64,000 nucleotides of DNA from Flavobacterium johnsoniae (GTDB taxonomy: Bacteria > Bacteroidota > Bacteroidia > Flavobacteriales > Flavobacteriaceae), in contig NZ_MLFK01000005.1 of the NCBI RefSeq assembly GCF_001879205.1, positions 248,001 to 312,000 on the forward strand. Direction: 5' to 3'. The position numbers were made by a program, and so were the translations under genes. Under the pieces are notes generated by a model. It saw only the letters and a list, made by a program, of their open reading frames with translations, ran no database searches and was not told the origin of the DNA. Positions 27,269 through 34,972 of the stretch are shown in pieces; the first letter of the stretch is position 1; every line of letters starts with the position of its first letter.

Positions 27269-27640
27269 TTATAATTTTTTATACACATTGCTTAATTTTA
27301 AAGCAACGGTGTCGTTAAAATATGTGGTGTTTTTCACCTTTACCAAATCATCTTCTGAGGTTGTAATGTCAAGTTCTAAACGTAGTTCTGGATTAATTTC
27401 CGGATTAATCAATGCCATGAATTTTACATTCGAAAGTGTTTGGATAATCAGTGAACTTTTGGTAATTGATTCTGTAAGTTCTTTAATTATCTGAATCATG
27501 CAAACACCCGGCATAATTGGGTTTCCAGGAAAATGACCTTTAAAAACCTCATGATTGGCATTAACTAATATACGAAAATTATATTTAGCATCTCCTGTTT
27601 TTTCTTCTGAAAGTACTTTGTAAAAGTCTTTTAAAACCAT
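27269..27640 (-). CDS. FabZ-like hot-dog protein lacking the catalytic Glu
   Basis: The 123-aa protein belongs to the 3-hydroxyacyl-ACP dehydratase (FabZ/ApeI) group. The hallmark segment is GHFPGNPIMPGVCMIQ. The catalytic His is present (GHF), but the position of the catalytic Glu/Asp, 14 residues later, is Gln. FabZ active sites take His from one subunit and Glu from the other. Two further hot-dog genes of this cluster keep a Glu but lack the His, so a mixed dimer could be active (inference). It lies between the beta-barrel genes and the small exported protein. Confidence 0.85.
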   Translation of the reverse strand: MVLKDFYKVLSEEKTGDAKYNFRILVNANHEVFKGHFPGNPIMPGVCMIQIIKELTESITKSSLIIQTLSNVKFMALINPEINPELRLELDITTSEDDLVKVKNTTYFNDTVALKLSNVYKKL

Positions 27641-27651
27641 AATTGTATTTT

Positions 27652-28272
27652 TTATTTCACGTCAAAAGAGTAAGAAACACCTATTTGAAAATTGACATTA
27701 GTATTATAGTCACCAAAAAGATAATGACTATTAGAATTGTTATAATAGTAATCACTGTCTAAAACATCTAGCAGACCCTTTTTAAATCGAAATTCAAAAG
27801 CAAGTCCCGAAGGCATTCGATATCCAAGCCCCATTACAAAAGCCAGGTCATTATATGTTTTTCTGAAAGCTAAATTGTCGTTTAGCAGTACATCTAAAGC
27901 CGGTCCAAACTGTACCTGAAATCCCTGCCCAAATGTAAATTTATTAATGACAGCAATCGACAAATAACTCACTTGTAAATCTTGGTAGATGACTCTTTCT
28001 GTCTGTGGCGTATCTAGTTCAAGATAATTTCGGGCAACGTTATTAGATCCTTGTCGGATGTAATTAATCTCCGGCTGTAAGGCATATCTTTTGGACAGAT
28101 TTATTTCTCCAAAACCACCAACATAAAAATCAGGGCGGTAATCTGCATGCATTTCAGAAATGGTCGAAAGACTTAAACCTGCTCTTAAGCCAGGTTTAAA
28201 AGTTACTTGGGCTTGTATGTTTACGACTGCAAAAAAAAGGAATGCAGCAATAGCTAATTTCTTTTTATACAT
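27652..28272 (-). CDS. PorT-like outer membrane beta-barrel protein (copy 2)
   Basis: The 206-aa protein has a signal peptide (cleavage near IQA-Q) and alternating hydrophobic strands ending in an aromatic-rich last strand (NFQIGVSYSFDVK), typical of eight-stranded outer membrane barrels annotated as porin family / PorT. It is a paralogue of the next gene upstream: shared words include FKPGLRAGLSLSTISE, DFYVGGFGEI and LQPEINYIRQG. Its ATG overlaps the upstream stop (TAATG). Function unknown; location inside the pigment operon is notable. Confidence 0.82.
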   Translation of the reverse strand: MYKKKLAIAAFLFFAVVNIQAQVTFKPGLRAGLSLSTISEMHADYRPDFYVGGFGEINLSKRYALQPEINYIRQGSNNVARNYLELDTPQTERVIYQDLQVSYLSIAVINKFTFGQGFQVQFGPALDVLLNDNLAFRKTYNDLAFVMGLGYRMPSGLAFEFRFKKGLLDVLDSDYYYNNSNSHYLFGDYNTNVNFQIGVSYSFDVK

Positions 28273-28868
28273 TATTTTACTTTAAAAGTGTAGCTGATAC
28301 CAATTTGAAAAACCTGATTTAAAATTACTTCATCATAGTAATAATCATTATCATTATTAATTCCGTCATAACCATAAATATCTACCAAACCTTGTTTAAT
28401 TCTGGCTTCAAAAGTTAATCCGTTTGGCAATGTATATCCAACGCCTCCAACAATGGCAAGATCAAAATTTTCAGGATTGCTATTGATATAATTATCAGAA
28501 ATTTTAAAATCAAGAGATGGGCCTCCTAAAATGTGAAAACCCTTACCTCCAATATTAAATTTTGCAACTGCGCCAAGTGTTAAGTAATTTAATTCATATT
28601 TTTCAGAATAATAACGGCCGTTTTCAAAATACCTTCCTTCATCACCTTGTCTTGAATACGTTATCTCAGGCTGTAACGAAAAATATTTATTAAATTTAAT
28701 ATTGACTAATCCACCAACATAAAAATCTGTTTTAGATCTGTTATCATCAATATTGGTTAAGGTAGATAAATTTAATCCGCCTCTTAGACCTGGACTAACT
28801 TTTACCTGTGCTTGCGACTTTACAAGACCGATAAATAAAACGAATGCAATTAAGGTTATTTTTTTCAT
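28272..28868 (-). CDS. PorT-like outer membrane beta-barrel protein (copy 1)
   Basis: The 198-aa protein has a signal peptide (MKKITLIAFVLFIGLVKSQA) and a predicted beta-barrel with shared strands KVSPGLRGGLNLSTLT, DFYVGGLVNI and LQPEITYSRQG, ending FQIGISYTFKVK. It is a tandem paralogue of the downstream gene, and the two are coupled by TAATG. An outer-membrane role in holding or passing pigment is possible from context but not shown. Confidence 0.82.
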   Translation of the reverse strand: MKKITLIAFVLFIGLVKSQAQVKVSPGLRGGLNLSTLTNIDDNRSKTDFYVGGLVNIKFNKYFSLQPEITYSRQGDEGRYFENGRYYSEKYELNYLTLGAVAKFNIGGKGFHILGGPSLDFKISDNYINSNPENFDLAIVGGVGYTLPNGLTFEARIKQGLVDIYGYDGINNDNDYYYDEVILNQVFQIGISYTFKVK

Positions 28869-28905
28869 CTTTAGATTAGTTTAATTTTATTGTTAGTTTA
28901 ATTTT

Positions 28906-29541
28906 TTATTCCGATTTAAAATAATTAAGCTCAATTTTCAGCTTGATATTTTGGTGATTAATCTGAATCTTCTCGGCAAAAATATTGTTTTCTGAATTGA
29001 AAAACAGTGTAAATTTTTCTTTTGTTTTAGAAGCGTGAACGATCTTTTCTAATTTTTTATCTTTTTTGGAAATGAAAATATAATTATCACGTTTGCCGTC
29101 TGCCGATTTATAAATGTCTGCCGATTCGTTTTCAAATTGTTCCTGAATCAAATATTGCTTTTTTAAAAGCAGTCGAAAATCTTCTTTTAAAGTATTAATC
29201 AAAATTTTTCGATCTAATTCTGATACAATCGAGTTGACTTTAAAATCATTTTCGGAGATTTCAAAATCCATTAATTTGTTGCCGAATTCTGTTGTAAAAA
29301 CGATTCGGTGTGTGGTGTCGTTTATTTTTTTTGCAATGAAAATTCCCGACAATTCATTTCCGTAAACGCTTATGTTGGTTTTATAAACATAATCCGTTTT
29401 TGAGTCTGAAAAATACGGAACTTCTACAGCCGTTTTGTCTAATTTCTTGGGCGTGTAATTTTTTGTCACCGAGCCGCAAGAAACCACTACAAGAGCCAGA
29501 AAGCAATTAATTAGTAAAAACTGAATCGTCGATTTTTGCAT
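28906..29541 (-). CDS. Outer membrane lipoprotein of unknown function
   Basis: This is a 211-aa protein with a lipoprotein signal (lipobox VVVSCGS, Cys22). The rest is beta-rich with few recognisable motifs (DKTAVEVPYFSDSKTDYVYK near the N-terminus). Its start lies 35 bp inside the end of the LolA-like gene, so the two are coupled. Aryl polyene clusters commonly pair a LolA-like carrier with a small lipoprotein (DUF3261 type); this one may play that LolB-like receptor role (inference from position and lipoprotein signal only). Confidence 0.72.
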   Translation of the reverse strand: MQKSTIQFLLINCFLALVVVSCGSVTKNYTPKKLDKTAVEVPYFSDSKTDYVYKTNISVYGNELSGIFIAKKINDTTHRIVFTTEFGNKLMDFEISENDFKVNSIVSELDRKILINTLKEDFRLLLKKQYLIQEQFENESADIYKSADGKRDNYIFISKKDKKLEKIVHASKTKEKFTLFFNSENNIFAEKIQINHQNIKLKIELNYFKSE

Positions 29542-30133
29542 TGATCACTTTATTTTTAAGTACAATTCTGGTATAATCTTCAGATGATTCTAACAATTTT
29601 ACCTGAACCACAGTTGCTTCTTCTTTGTCAAAAGTCAGTTCAATTTGTTTGATGTATTTTTTCAGCGTAGCATCTTTTGGGATAAATTTCGCTAGGTTCT
29701 GACCTTTCAATTTGAAATACGAAATTGTAAATTCTTTGTCGTCAAACATATTCCCGCTTACGCTTCCTACGATTAATTTATTAATTCGGGCAAAGATTTT
29801 GCTGTTACCAATATCAACTGCACTTTTCTTTCCTTCGTCGTTAATCAGGATTTTGCCGTTTTTGAAAACAATGCTGTAATTGTATGGTTTTTTATATTGC
29901 CATTGCAAAAGTGCCGGTTCTTTAAAAACCATTTTTCCGGAAGTTTCAATATCTTTTGATAAAAAATCCAAATGTTTATACTGAACGAAATCGGTACTTA
30001 AAGTTTTGATTTTTTTGGCCACAACATTTACATCTTGTTTAAAAGATGCAATCTCCGCATCGGTCATTTTTTGTTCCTGTGCGAACAAATTGCCTGAAAT
30101 AAATAGAATTAGTAGTGCTATTTTAGTTTTCAT
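29507..30133 (-). CDS. LolA-like outer membrane lipoprotein carrier
   Basis: This is a periplasmic protein of 208 aa with signal peptide (MKTKIALLILFISGNLFA-Q). The body matches the LolA fold: VKKIKTLSTDFVQYKHLDFL-type start, GKMVFKEPALLQWQYKKPYN and NGKILINDEG. In aryl polyene and flexirubin clusters such carriers are proposed to ferry the pigment lipid across the periplasm. The frame is open further upstream to 30202, but the signal peptide begins at ATG 30133, which I use. An inverted-repeat element lies just upstream. Confidence 0.87.
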   Translation of the reverse strand: MKTKIALLILFISGNLFAQEQKMTDAEIASFKQDVNVVAKKIKTLSTDFVQYKHLDFLSKDIETSGKMVFKEPALLQWQYKKPYNYSIVFKNGKILINDEGKKSAVDIGNSKIFARINKLIVGSVSGNMFDDKEFTISYFKLKGQNLAKFIPKDATLKKYIKQIELTFDKEEATVVQVKLLESSEDYTRIVLKNKVINAKIDDSVFTN

Positions 30134-30150
30134 ATTTTTTAAAATTTTTT

Positions 30151-30329
30151 GCCACAGATTAAAATGATTGCCATAGATTATTATTTTAACACATAGAAGC
30201 ATAGAATTATAGAACTCAAAAAAGACGTTTCACTTGCGTTAACATATCCCGAGGCTTCGGGACTATGTTTGAAAAACTATTTTTTTTGATTTACTTTTTC
30301 AACACATAAAATCTATGTTTCTATGTGTT
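30151..30329. repeat. GCCACAGATT repeat plus 142-bp element with 17-bp terminal inverted repeats
   Basis: GCCACAGATTAAAATGATT starts at 30151. The main element runs 30188-30329; its ends are AACACATAGAAGCATAG and CTATGTTTCTATGTGTT, which differ at one position as inverted repeats. The interior shares AACTCAAAAAAGACGTTTCACT with the element at 46113. A small TCCCGAGGCTTCGGGA hairpin is inserted. It fills the gap before the LolA-like gene. Confidence 0.82.
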
Positions 30330-30379
30330 TAATTAATTCTATCATCATTAAACCAATAGGTTGAATAAAATCCGTTTAA

Positions 30380-31162
30380 TCAGCGTCCAATTCCATAAGC
30401 TTTAAGACTCAAAAGTTCTTCAATCGAAATCACTTCATAATGATTTTGTTTTAAAAATTGCAAAAACTGTTCCAATACCAAAACAGAGTGTGGAGCCGTG
30501 TCGTGCAAAAGTACGATTCCGCCGGGAGAAACCCGTTTTATAATTCGGCTGAAAATTAATTCCTGATTTTTTGTCCCTCCGTCAAGCGAACGGATATTCC
30601 AGCCAATCACTTTATGTCCGGTGATTTTTAAGGCCCTCCTGATCGATGGTGTTGTAACGCCGTAGGGCGGACGAAAAAAGTTTATTTTTTTTGAGGTGAA
30701 TTTTTCCAGAAGTTCATCTGTTTTCTTGATTTCAGTTTTTATTTGTTCAGCATTATAAAAATCAAAAAACTTTGAATGGCTGTAGGAATGGTTTCCAACT
30801 AAATGCCCTTCTTCAATAATTTGTTTGATAATTTTAGGATGTTTTTCAATATTTTTCCCGATGCAGAAAAAAGCCGCTTTGGCATTGTATTTTTTCAGAA
30901 GTTCCAAAACTTCTAAAGTAAATTCAGTTGGGCCATCATCAAAAGTAAGCGCAATCTTTTTTTCTGTTTCTAATGGATTATTACAAAAAGCTTTTACATG
31001 ATAATTGGAAGAAATTCTGGAAGAACCAAAAGCGTTTATTCCAATCCAAAGAAAAATTACAGCCAAAAAACACCATATATTTATTGCAATATAGAGATTC
31101 AAAAGAAGCAGTAAAAGCAATAAAAAGATAAAAAATATCGAGATGTTTTTATGCGTTATCAT
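30380..31162 (-). CDS. Polysaccharide deacetylase family protein (CE4)
   Basis: This is a 260-aa protein with two N-terminal membrane segments (about 8-48) and a NodB domain. Motifs are IALTFDDGPTEFT (catalytic/metal Asp pair), GNHSYSHSKF (metal His residues), FFRPPYGVTTPSIRR and GGIVLLHD near the C-terminus. CE4 enzymes remove N- or O-acyl groups from sugars. Such a gene inside a pigment cluster could work with the GT2 enzyme on a glycosylated product, but this is inference. It overlaps the CLF-like gene by 4 bp. Confidence 0.87.
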   Translation of the reverse strand: MITHKNISIFFIFLLLLLLLLNLYIAINIWCFLAVIFLWIGINAFGSSRISSNYHVKAFCNNPLETEKKIALTFDDGPTEFTLEVLELLKKYNAKAAFFCIGKNIEKHPKIIKQIIEEGHLVGNHSYSHSKFFDFYNAEQIKTEIKKTDELLEKFTSKKINFFRPPYGVTTPSIRRALKITGHKVIGWNIRSLDGGTKNQELIFSRIIKRVSPGGIVLLHDTAPHSVLVLEQFLQFLKQNHYEVISIEELLSLKAYGIGR

Positions 31163-32223
31163 TTTGAAAGTAACGTAAAACTATGATTTTTTCCGTTTAA
31201 TTGATTGTACAATAAAATGGTTTTGTAAGCTGGTTTTGTAACCGAATTTACTTTTATGATTTCAGGAATTTCCTGTGTTTTTAAAATTTTAGAAGCCATC
31301 CAAAAAGCAAAAGCTGAAGCCGTATCATACTCGCCGCTTAAATGTTTGTAATACAAAACAGGCGTTTGTGCGAAAGTATTTTCAGCCAGATTTTTATAAT
31401 AATTTTCGAAATCAGCGTTTCCGTCAAAACCTAAAACCAATACATCAACATCTGAAATTTCTAAATTATTAGATTTTAGAAAAGATGAAATTTCAGTTTC
31501 AATTTCATTTTCTTCCAGCGTATTTACAATAGCAATATCCAAAAGTTCAGCGTATGTGTTTTCTTTTTTTTCGTTTTCTAAAACAAAAAAACTAGCACCT
31601 TCACCATAAACGGCTCCACTTGTAGTTGAAGTTAAAACATCGTAAGGCGATGCATTATCAGCTTTGATGCGTCCGTTTAATTTGAAAAGAGCAGTTGTAT
31701 AATCACCATTTTCATCTACACCACCTACTAAAATTGAATTGGCTTCATCTTCTTCAATCTGCATTTTAGCATCCAAAAGTGCCGATTCAAAAGAAACCGC
31801 CCCATTTACATACGTAAAATTATAACCTTTACATTGCTGTAAAAGTGCAATCTGAGCACCAACGGTATTATGTGTAGATTGGATAAAAGAAGTTGGCGTT
31901 AAAAACTCTTCTTTATTATCTAAAATGCTTTTCAGGAATTTTTCAGAATCTTCGATGCATCCTAAACCGGTTCCTGTAATAATGGCATCAACTTTTTCGA
32001 CATTTGCATCTTTCATGGCCAAAGCCGAAGCTACGATTCCATTTTTTACTCCTTTTGCCATTCTGCGGCTGGCAGCCGGAGAAATATATTCTTTATATGC
32101 CGGCGAAACGATTGCCAGTACATTTTCATCGTGATTCACAGTGGCTTCTTCCAAAAAAACAGTATCAAATGTTTTTTGAGTCGAAATACAGCCTACTCCA
32201 TTTATATATGTTTTTTTTGTCAT
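31159..32223 (-). CDS. Ketosynthase-like protein without active Cys (chain-length-factor-like)
   Basis: This is a 354-aa thiolase-fold protein of the beta-ketoacyl synthase family. Where active enzymes have TACSSG, this one has NGAVSFES, so the catalytic Cys is replaced by Ala. In the known aryl polyene system an inactive KS partner (chain length factor) pairs with the active KS. The intact KS gene directly upstream is the natural partner: its stop overlaps this ATG (TAATG at 32225-32221). I start at ATG 32223 for that reason, not at 32253. Confidence 0.83.
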   Translation of the reverse strand: MTKKTYINGVGCISTQKTFDTVFLEEATVNHDENVLAIVSPAYKEYISPAASRRMAKGVKNGIVASALAMKDANVEKVDAIITGTGLGCIEDSEKFLKSILDNKEEFLTPTSFIQSTHNTVGAQIALLQQCKGYNFTYVNGAVSFESALLDAKMQIEEDEANSILVGGVDENGDYTTALFKLNGRIKADNASPYDVLTSTTSGAVYGEGASFFVLENEKKENTYAELLDIAIVNTLEENEIETEISSFLKSNNLEISDVDVLVLGFDGNADFENYYKNLAENTFAQTPVLYYKHLSGEYDTASAFAFWMASKILKTQEIPEIIKVNSVTKPAYKTILLYNQLNGKNHSFTLLSK

Positions 32224-33419
32224 TAGCTTTTTGAAAATATAAGGGTTGAACAATTTCCTCCAAATCCAAAAGAATTAGACAAAACGTGTTCGATATTTTT
32301 ATTTTTTAGAGAAGTCTGCGGTGTCAAATCAAATTCTTCCATTTGAGTTTCAAAATTCAAATTCGGATAAACAACATTATTTTGGATTGCCAAAACACTG
32401 TAAACGGCTTCAATTGCCGCCGCAGCCGCTAAAGTATGTCCTGTAAAAGGTTTTGTCGAGCTAAAATCCGGAACTTTTTCGTCTTCATAAATGCGGCGTA
32501 TAGCTCTTCCTTCAGACAAATCGTTATTTGGCGTTGCCGTTCCGTGAACGTTGATGTAATCAATTTCAGAAGGTTTTAAACCCGAAACTTCAAAGGCTTT
32601 TTTCATCGCCAGATAAGCGCCGTCTCCATTTTCTGAAGAAGCAGTTTGGTGAAAAGCATCATTTGCATTTCCGTAACCCGAAACTCTTGCCAGCACTTTT
32701 TTATTTTGTTTTTCTACAATCTCATCCGATTCTAAGACCAAAAAAGCAGCTGCTTCTCCAAGGTTTAATCCTTTTCGGTTATTGTCGAAAGGTTTGTTGT
32801 AATCGTCAGATAAAATCATCAAAGTCTTAAATCCGTTGATGGTAAATTTAGATAAAGCATCAGCTCCGCCCACAATAACGCGGTCCAGTTTTCCGGTTTT
32901 AATTAATCTGGCGCCCAGCATAATCGAATTTGCCGCAGAAGAACAAGCCGTACTGATGGTTGAAACCATTCCTTTTAAACCCAGTTCTTCGGCAATTTTT
33001 TCTGCAACATCGCCTCCATCATGACACGTAATATATTTTACAAGTTCCGGTTTTTCGAAATAATCGTAATAATGTTTCTCCGTCATGTCCATTCCGCCCA
33101 CGCTTGTAGCCGAAATAAGTCCCGTTCTAAATTCGTTAATTGAGGTTATGCCGGCATTTTCAACAGCTTGTTTTGCTGCCAAAGTACCAATCATAGCGGT
33201 TCTCGAAAAATTATTATCGCTGTTTAAGTTCAATTCGGCGATGAGATCATCGTTGGTTTTTTTGATTTCACCCACTTTAATAACATCTGCATGAACTGTA
33301 GAAATATTGGAGATACGGGAAATCCCAATTTTATTTTCGATTAACGAATGATAATTTTCTTCAACCGAATTTCCAATCGAAGAGATAATTCCCATTCCCG
33401 TTATTGCAACACCTTTCAT
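32223..33419 (-). CDS. Beta-ketoacyl-ACP synthase (FabF type)
   Basis: This 398-aa condensing enzyme has a full catalytic set: Cys in STACSSAANS (about residue 161), His in NVHGTATPNN and His in KPFTGHTLAAAAA. The N-terminus GVAITGMGIISSIGNSVEEN is standard for the family. With the CLF-like protein encoded right after it, it probably forms the heterodimer that elongates the aryl polyene chain (known for ApeO:ApeC; inferred here). A 131-bp gap with a perfect 22-bp inverted repeat separates it from the upstream ACP gene. Confidence 0.92.
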   Translation of the reverse strand: MKGVAITGMGIISSIGNSVEENYHSLIENKIGISRISNISTVHADVIKVGEIKKTNDDLIAELNLNSDNNFSRTAMIGTLAAKQAVENAGITSINEFRTGLISATSVGGMDMTEKHYYDYFEKPELVKYITCHDGGDVAEKIAEELGLKGMVSTISTACSSAANSIMLGARLIKTGKLDRVIVGGADALSKFTINGFKTLMILSDDYNKPFDNNRKGLNLGEAAAFLVLESDEIVEKQNKKVLARVSGYGNANDAFHQTASSENGDGAYLAMKKAFEVSGLKPSEIDYINVHGTATPNNDLSEGRAIRRIYEDEKVPDFSSTKPFTGHTLAAAAAIEAVYSVLAIQNNVVYPNLNFETQMEEFDLTPQTSLKNKNIEHVLSNSFGFGGNCSTLIFSKS

Positions 33420-33420
33420 T

Positions 33421-33542
33421 TAGACTTGCTTAGATTGTTAGAATTTTATTTTTAGACTTGCTTAGATTTTTAGATATCAGACTTCTTAGATTATTGGACT
33501 TTTTATTCCTGTCTATGAAGTCTAAAAATCTAAGCAAGTCTA
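33421..33542. repeat. Perfect 22-bp inverted repeat plus direct repeat between KS and ACP genes
   Basis: 33453-33474 and 33521-33542 are exact inverted copies (TAGACTTGCTTAGATTTTTAGA type) around a 46-base loop. The first 16 bases of the word occur again in direct orientation at 33421-33436. The element lies within the operon between the ACP stop and the KS start, so it would form a large hairpin in the mRNA. Confidence 0.85.
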
Positions 33543-33550
33543 AGTAAGTC

Positions 33551-33808
33551 TTACTTTGTTCTGTTAGCGCTGATGTACGCCGCCATAGTTTCGATAGACT
33601 GGAAAATTGTTTTTCCTTCTTTCGGATCTACTAATTTAATTCCGTAATCTTTATCTAAAATCACGATCAATTCAAGTGCATCAATCGAGTCTAAACCTAA
33701 ACCATCTCCAAACAAAGGATCGTTATCAGCAATGTCTTCAACTGCGATATCTTCAAGATTTAGAGTAGTAATAATTTTGTTTTTCAATTCTTCTTTTAAT
33801 GCTTCCAT
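33551..33808 (-). CDS. Acyl carrier protein
   Basis: This 85-aa ACP has the phosphopantetheine attachment Ser in GDGLGLDSIDALELIV (Ser at about residue 40). Acidic and helical as expected. One of two ACPs in the cluster (the other at 44588); in the aryl polyene system two ACPs also occur. It lies 2 bp after the truncated KS-like gene. Confidence 0.93.
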   Translation of the reverse strand: MEALKEELKNKIITTLNLEDIAVEDIADNDPLFGDGLGLDSIDALELIVILDKDYGIKLVDPKEGKTIFQSIETMAAYISANRTK

Positions 33809-33810
33809 GA

Positions 33811-34428
33811 TTATTTATTGTATAATGTATTGATAGTCTCGTTTTTATAATTTGTATTTTCTTCTTTGCTTATCGTGCAAAGAAACGCTTTATAACTGTC
33901 ATTAAAAAATTCTACCCAGCCGCACAAAACCGTATCTGCCTTATTTGTATTCAAAAGAATATTCGAATAATTCGACATGAATTCAGTGTTAAAGGCATCA
34001 AATATAAAGAAAGAATTTTCACTTTTCAGCTGATGACGAATACTTATTTCGCCCAGACAAATATTTGGCAGTGTATACACAAAAACAGCAGGACTCGGAA
34101 AATAGTTTTCTTTGTCTAAAATCGATTCCTGATATTTTACATCGGTATCTAAACTTGAGGATTTATTAGCCAAAACCAAAGCAATATTATTTTCCTCTTC
34201 ATTTGAAGTTATCGGACTCAAAAGCAATTCTGATCCTAAGAAAGCCAGTTTGCTCAAAGCATCCATTTTGAAAAACTTTGGATATTGCATTTCAAAATTA
34301 CGGTATACTTGTTTAGAGAAATCGGCAAAATCTGTTGGTTCAATTTTGAATACAGAAGTTCCGTTCAAAACAATTTCGTTGTTTTGTATGGTGATATAGG
34401 ATTGTATGTTTGTTTTATTTTGAGTCAT
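33811..34428 (-). CDS. Half-length ketosynthase-like protein without active site
   Basis: The protein has 205 aa. It resembles only the N-terminal half of a beta-ketoacyl synthase: KMDALSKLAFLGSELLL, then NNIALVLANKSSSLDTD, PSPAVFVYTLPNICLGEISI and a final AD-x-VLCGWVEFF strand. The place of the catalytic Cys is FFIFDAF, so it cannot condense. The gene is intact and spaced like its neighbours, so it is not decaying. A structural or regulatory partner of a KS is a guess. Confidence 0.7.
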   Translation of the reverse strand: MTQNKTNIQSYITIQNNEIVLNGTSVFKIEPTDFADFSKQVYRNFEMQYPKFFKMDALSKLAFLGSELLLSPITSNEEENNIALVLANKSSSLDTDVKYQESILDKENYFPSPAVFVYTLPNICLGEISIRHQLKSENSFFIFDAFNTEFMSNYSNILLNTNKADTVLCGWVEFFNDSYKAFLCTISKEENTNYKNETINTLYNK

Positions 34429-34477
34429 TGTTATTTTAAGAACATAATTTTTTAATGTCGGCTTTTAAAAGTAAATG

Positions 34478-34972
34478 TTAAAAAAGAACAGGAAAATTTG
34501 TTTTATAACCTTTTTTAAGCATTGTTATATAAATGTTATTTTTGTCTAGAATAAATATCCTGCTGGATTGATATAAAGAACTACTTCCGAAAGAGTCTGA
34601 TTTGTTATAAATTATTATATCTTTTGAATTTGCAGCTCTCTCAAACCCTAATTTCTTACAATATTCAGTAATAATTGTTCTGTTTTTTTCAGCGTCATAT
34701 TTGCTTATAATTTTTGTAAGATGTTTTTCAGTTGCCTTTCGATAAATTGCATAGACAAAAAAGAGGCTTCCAAAAAACAGAATATAATATTCGCTTCCGG
34801 TTTTTGAATGATCTCGATATGGATCGTAATAAACTAAAAAAGGACAAATAAATCCAAAGCTAAAAAACACAAAAAGAAGTATGGTGTCAAATATATCAAA
34901 CCAGCTTTCAGAATAAACAAGTTTATTTTTGGCAATACTTTTCTTGATATCTAAATTTTTCAAATTTCTCAT
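34478..34972 (-). CDS. Membrane protein of unknown function
   Basis: The protein has 164 aa with two predicted transmembrane helices (about 27-49, TILLFVFFSFGFICPFLVYY, and 63-80, ILFFGSLFFVYAIYR) and a charged C-terminal domain of about 80 residues. I do not recognise a family. The ATG overlaps the upstream KS stop (TAATG), so it is translated with the pigment genes. Confidence 0.65.
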   Translation of the reverse strand: MRNLKNLDIKKSIAKNKLVYSESWFDIFDTILLFVFFSFGFICPFLVYYDPYRDHSKTGSEYYILFFGSLFFVYAIYRKATEKHLTKIISKYDAEKNRTIITEYCKKLGFERAANSKDIIIYNKSDSFGSSSLYQSSRIFILDKNNIYITMLKKGYKTNFPVLF

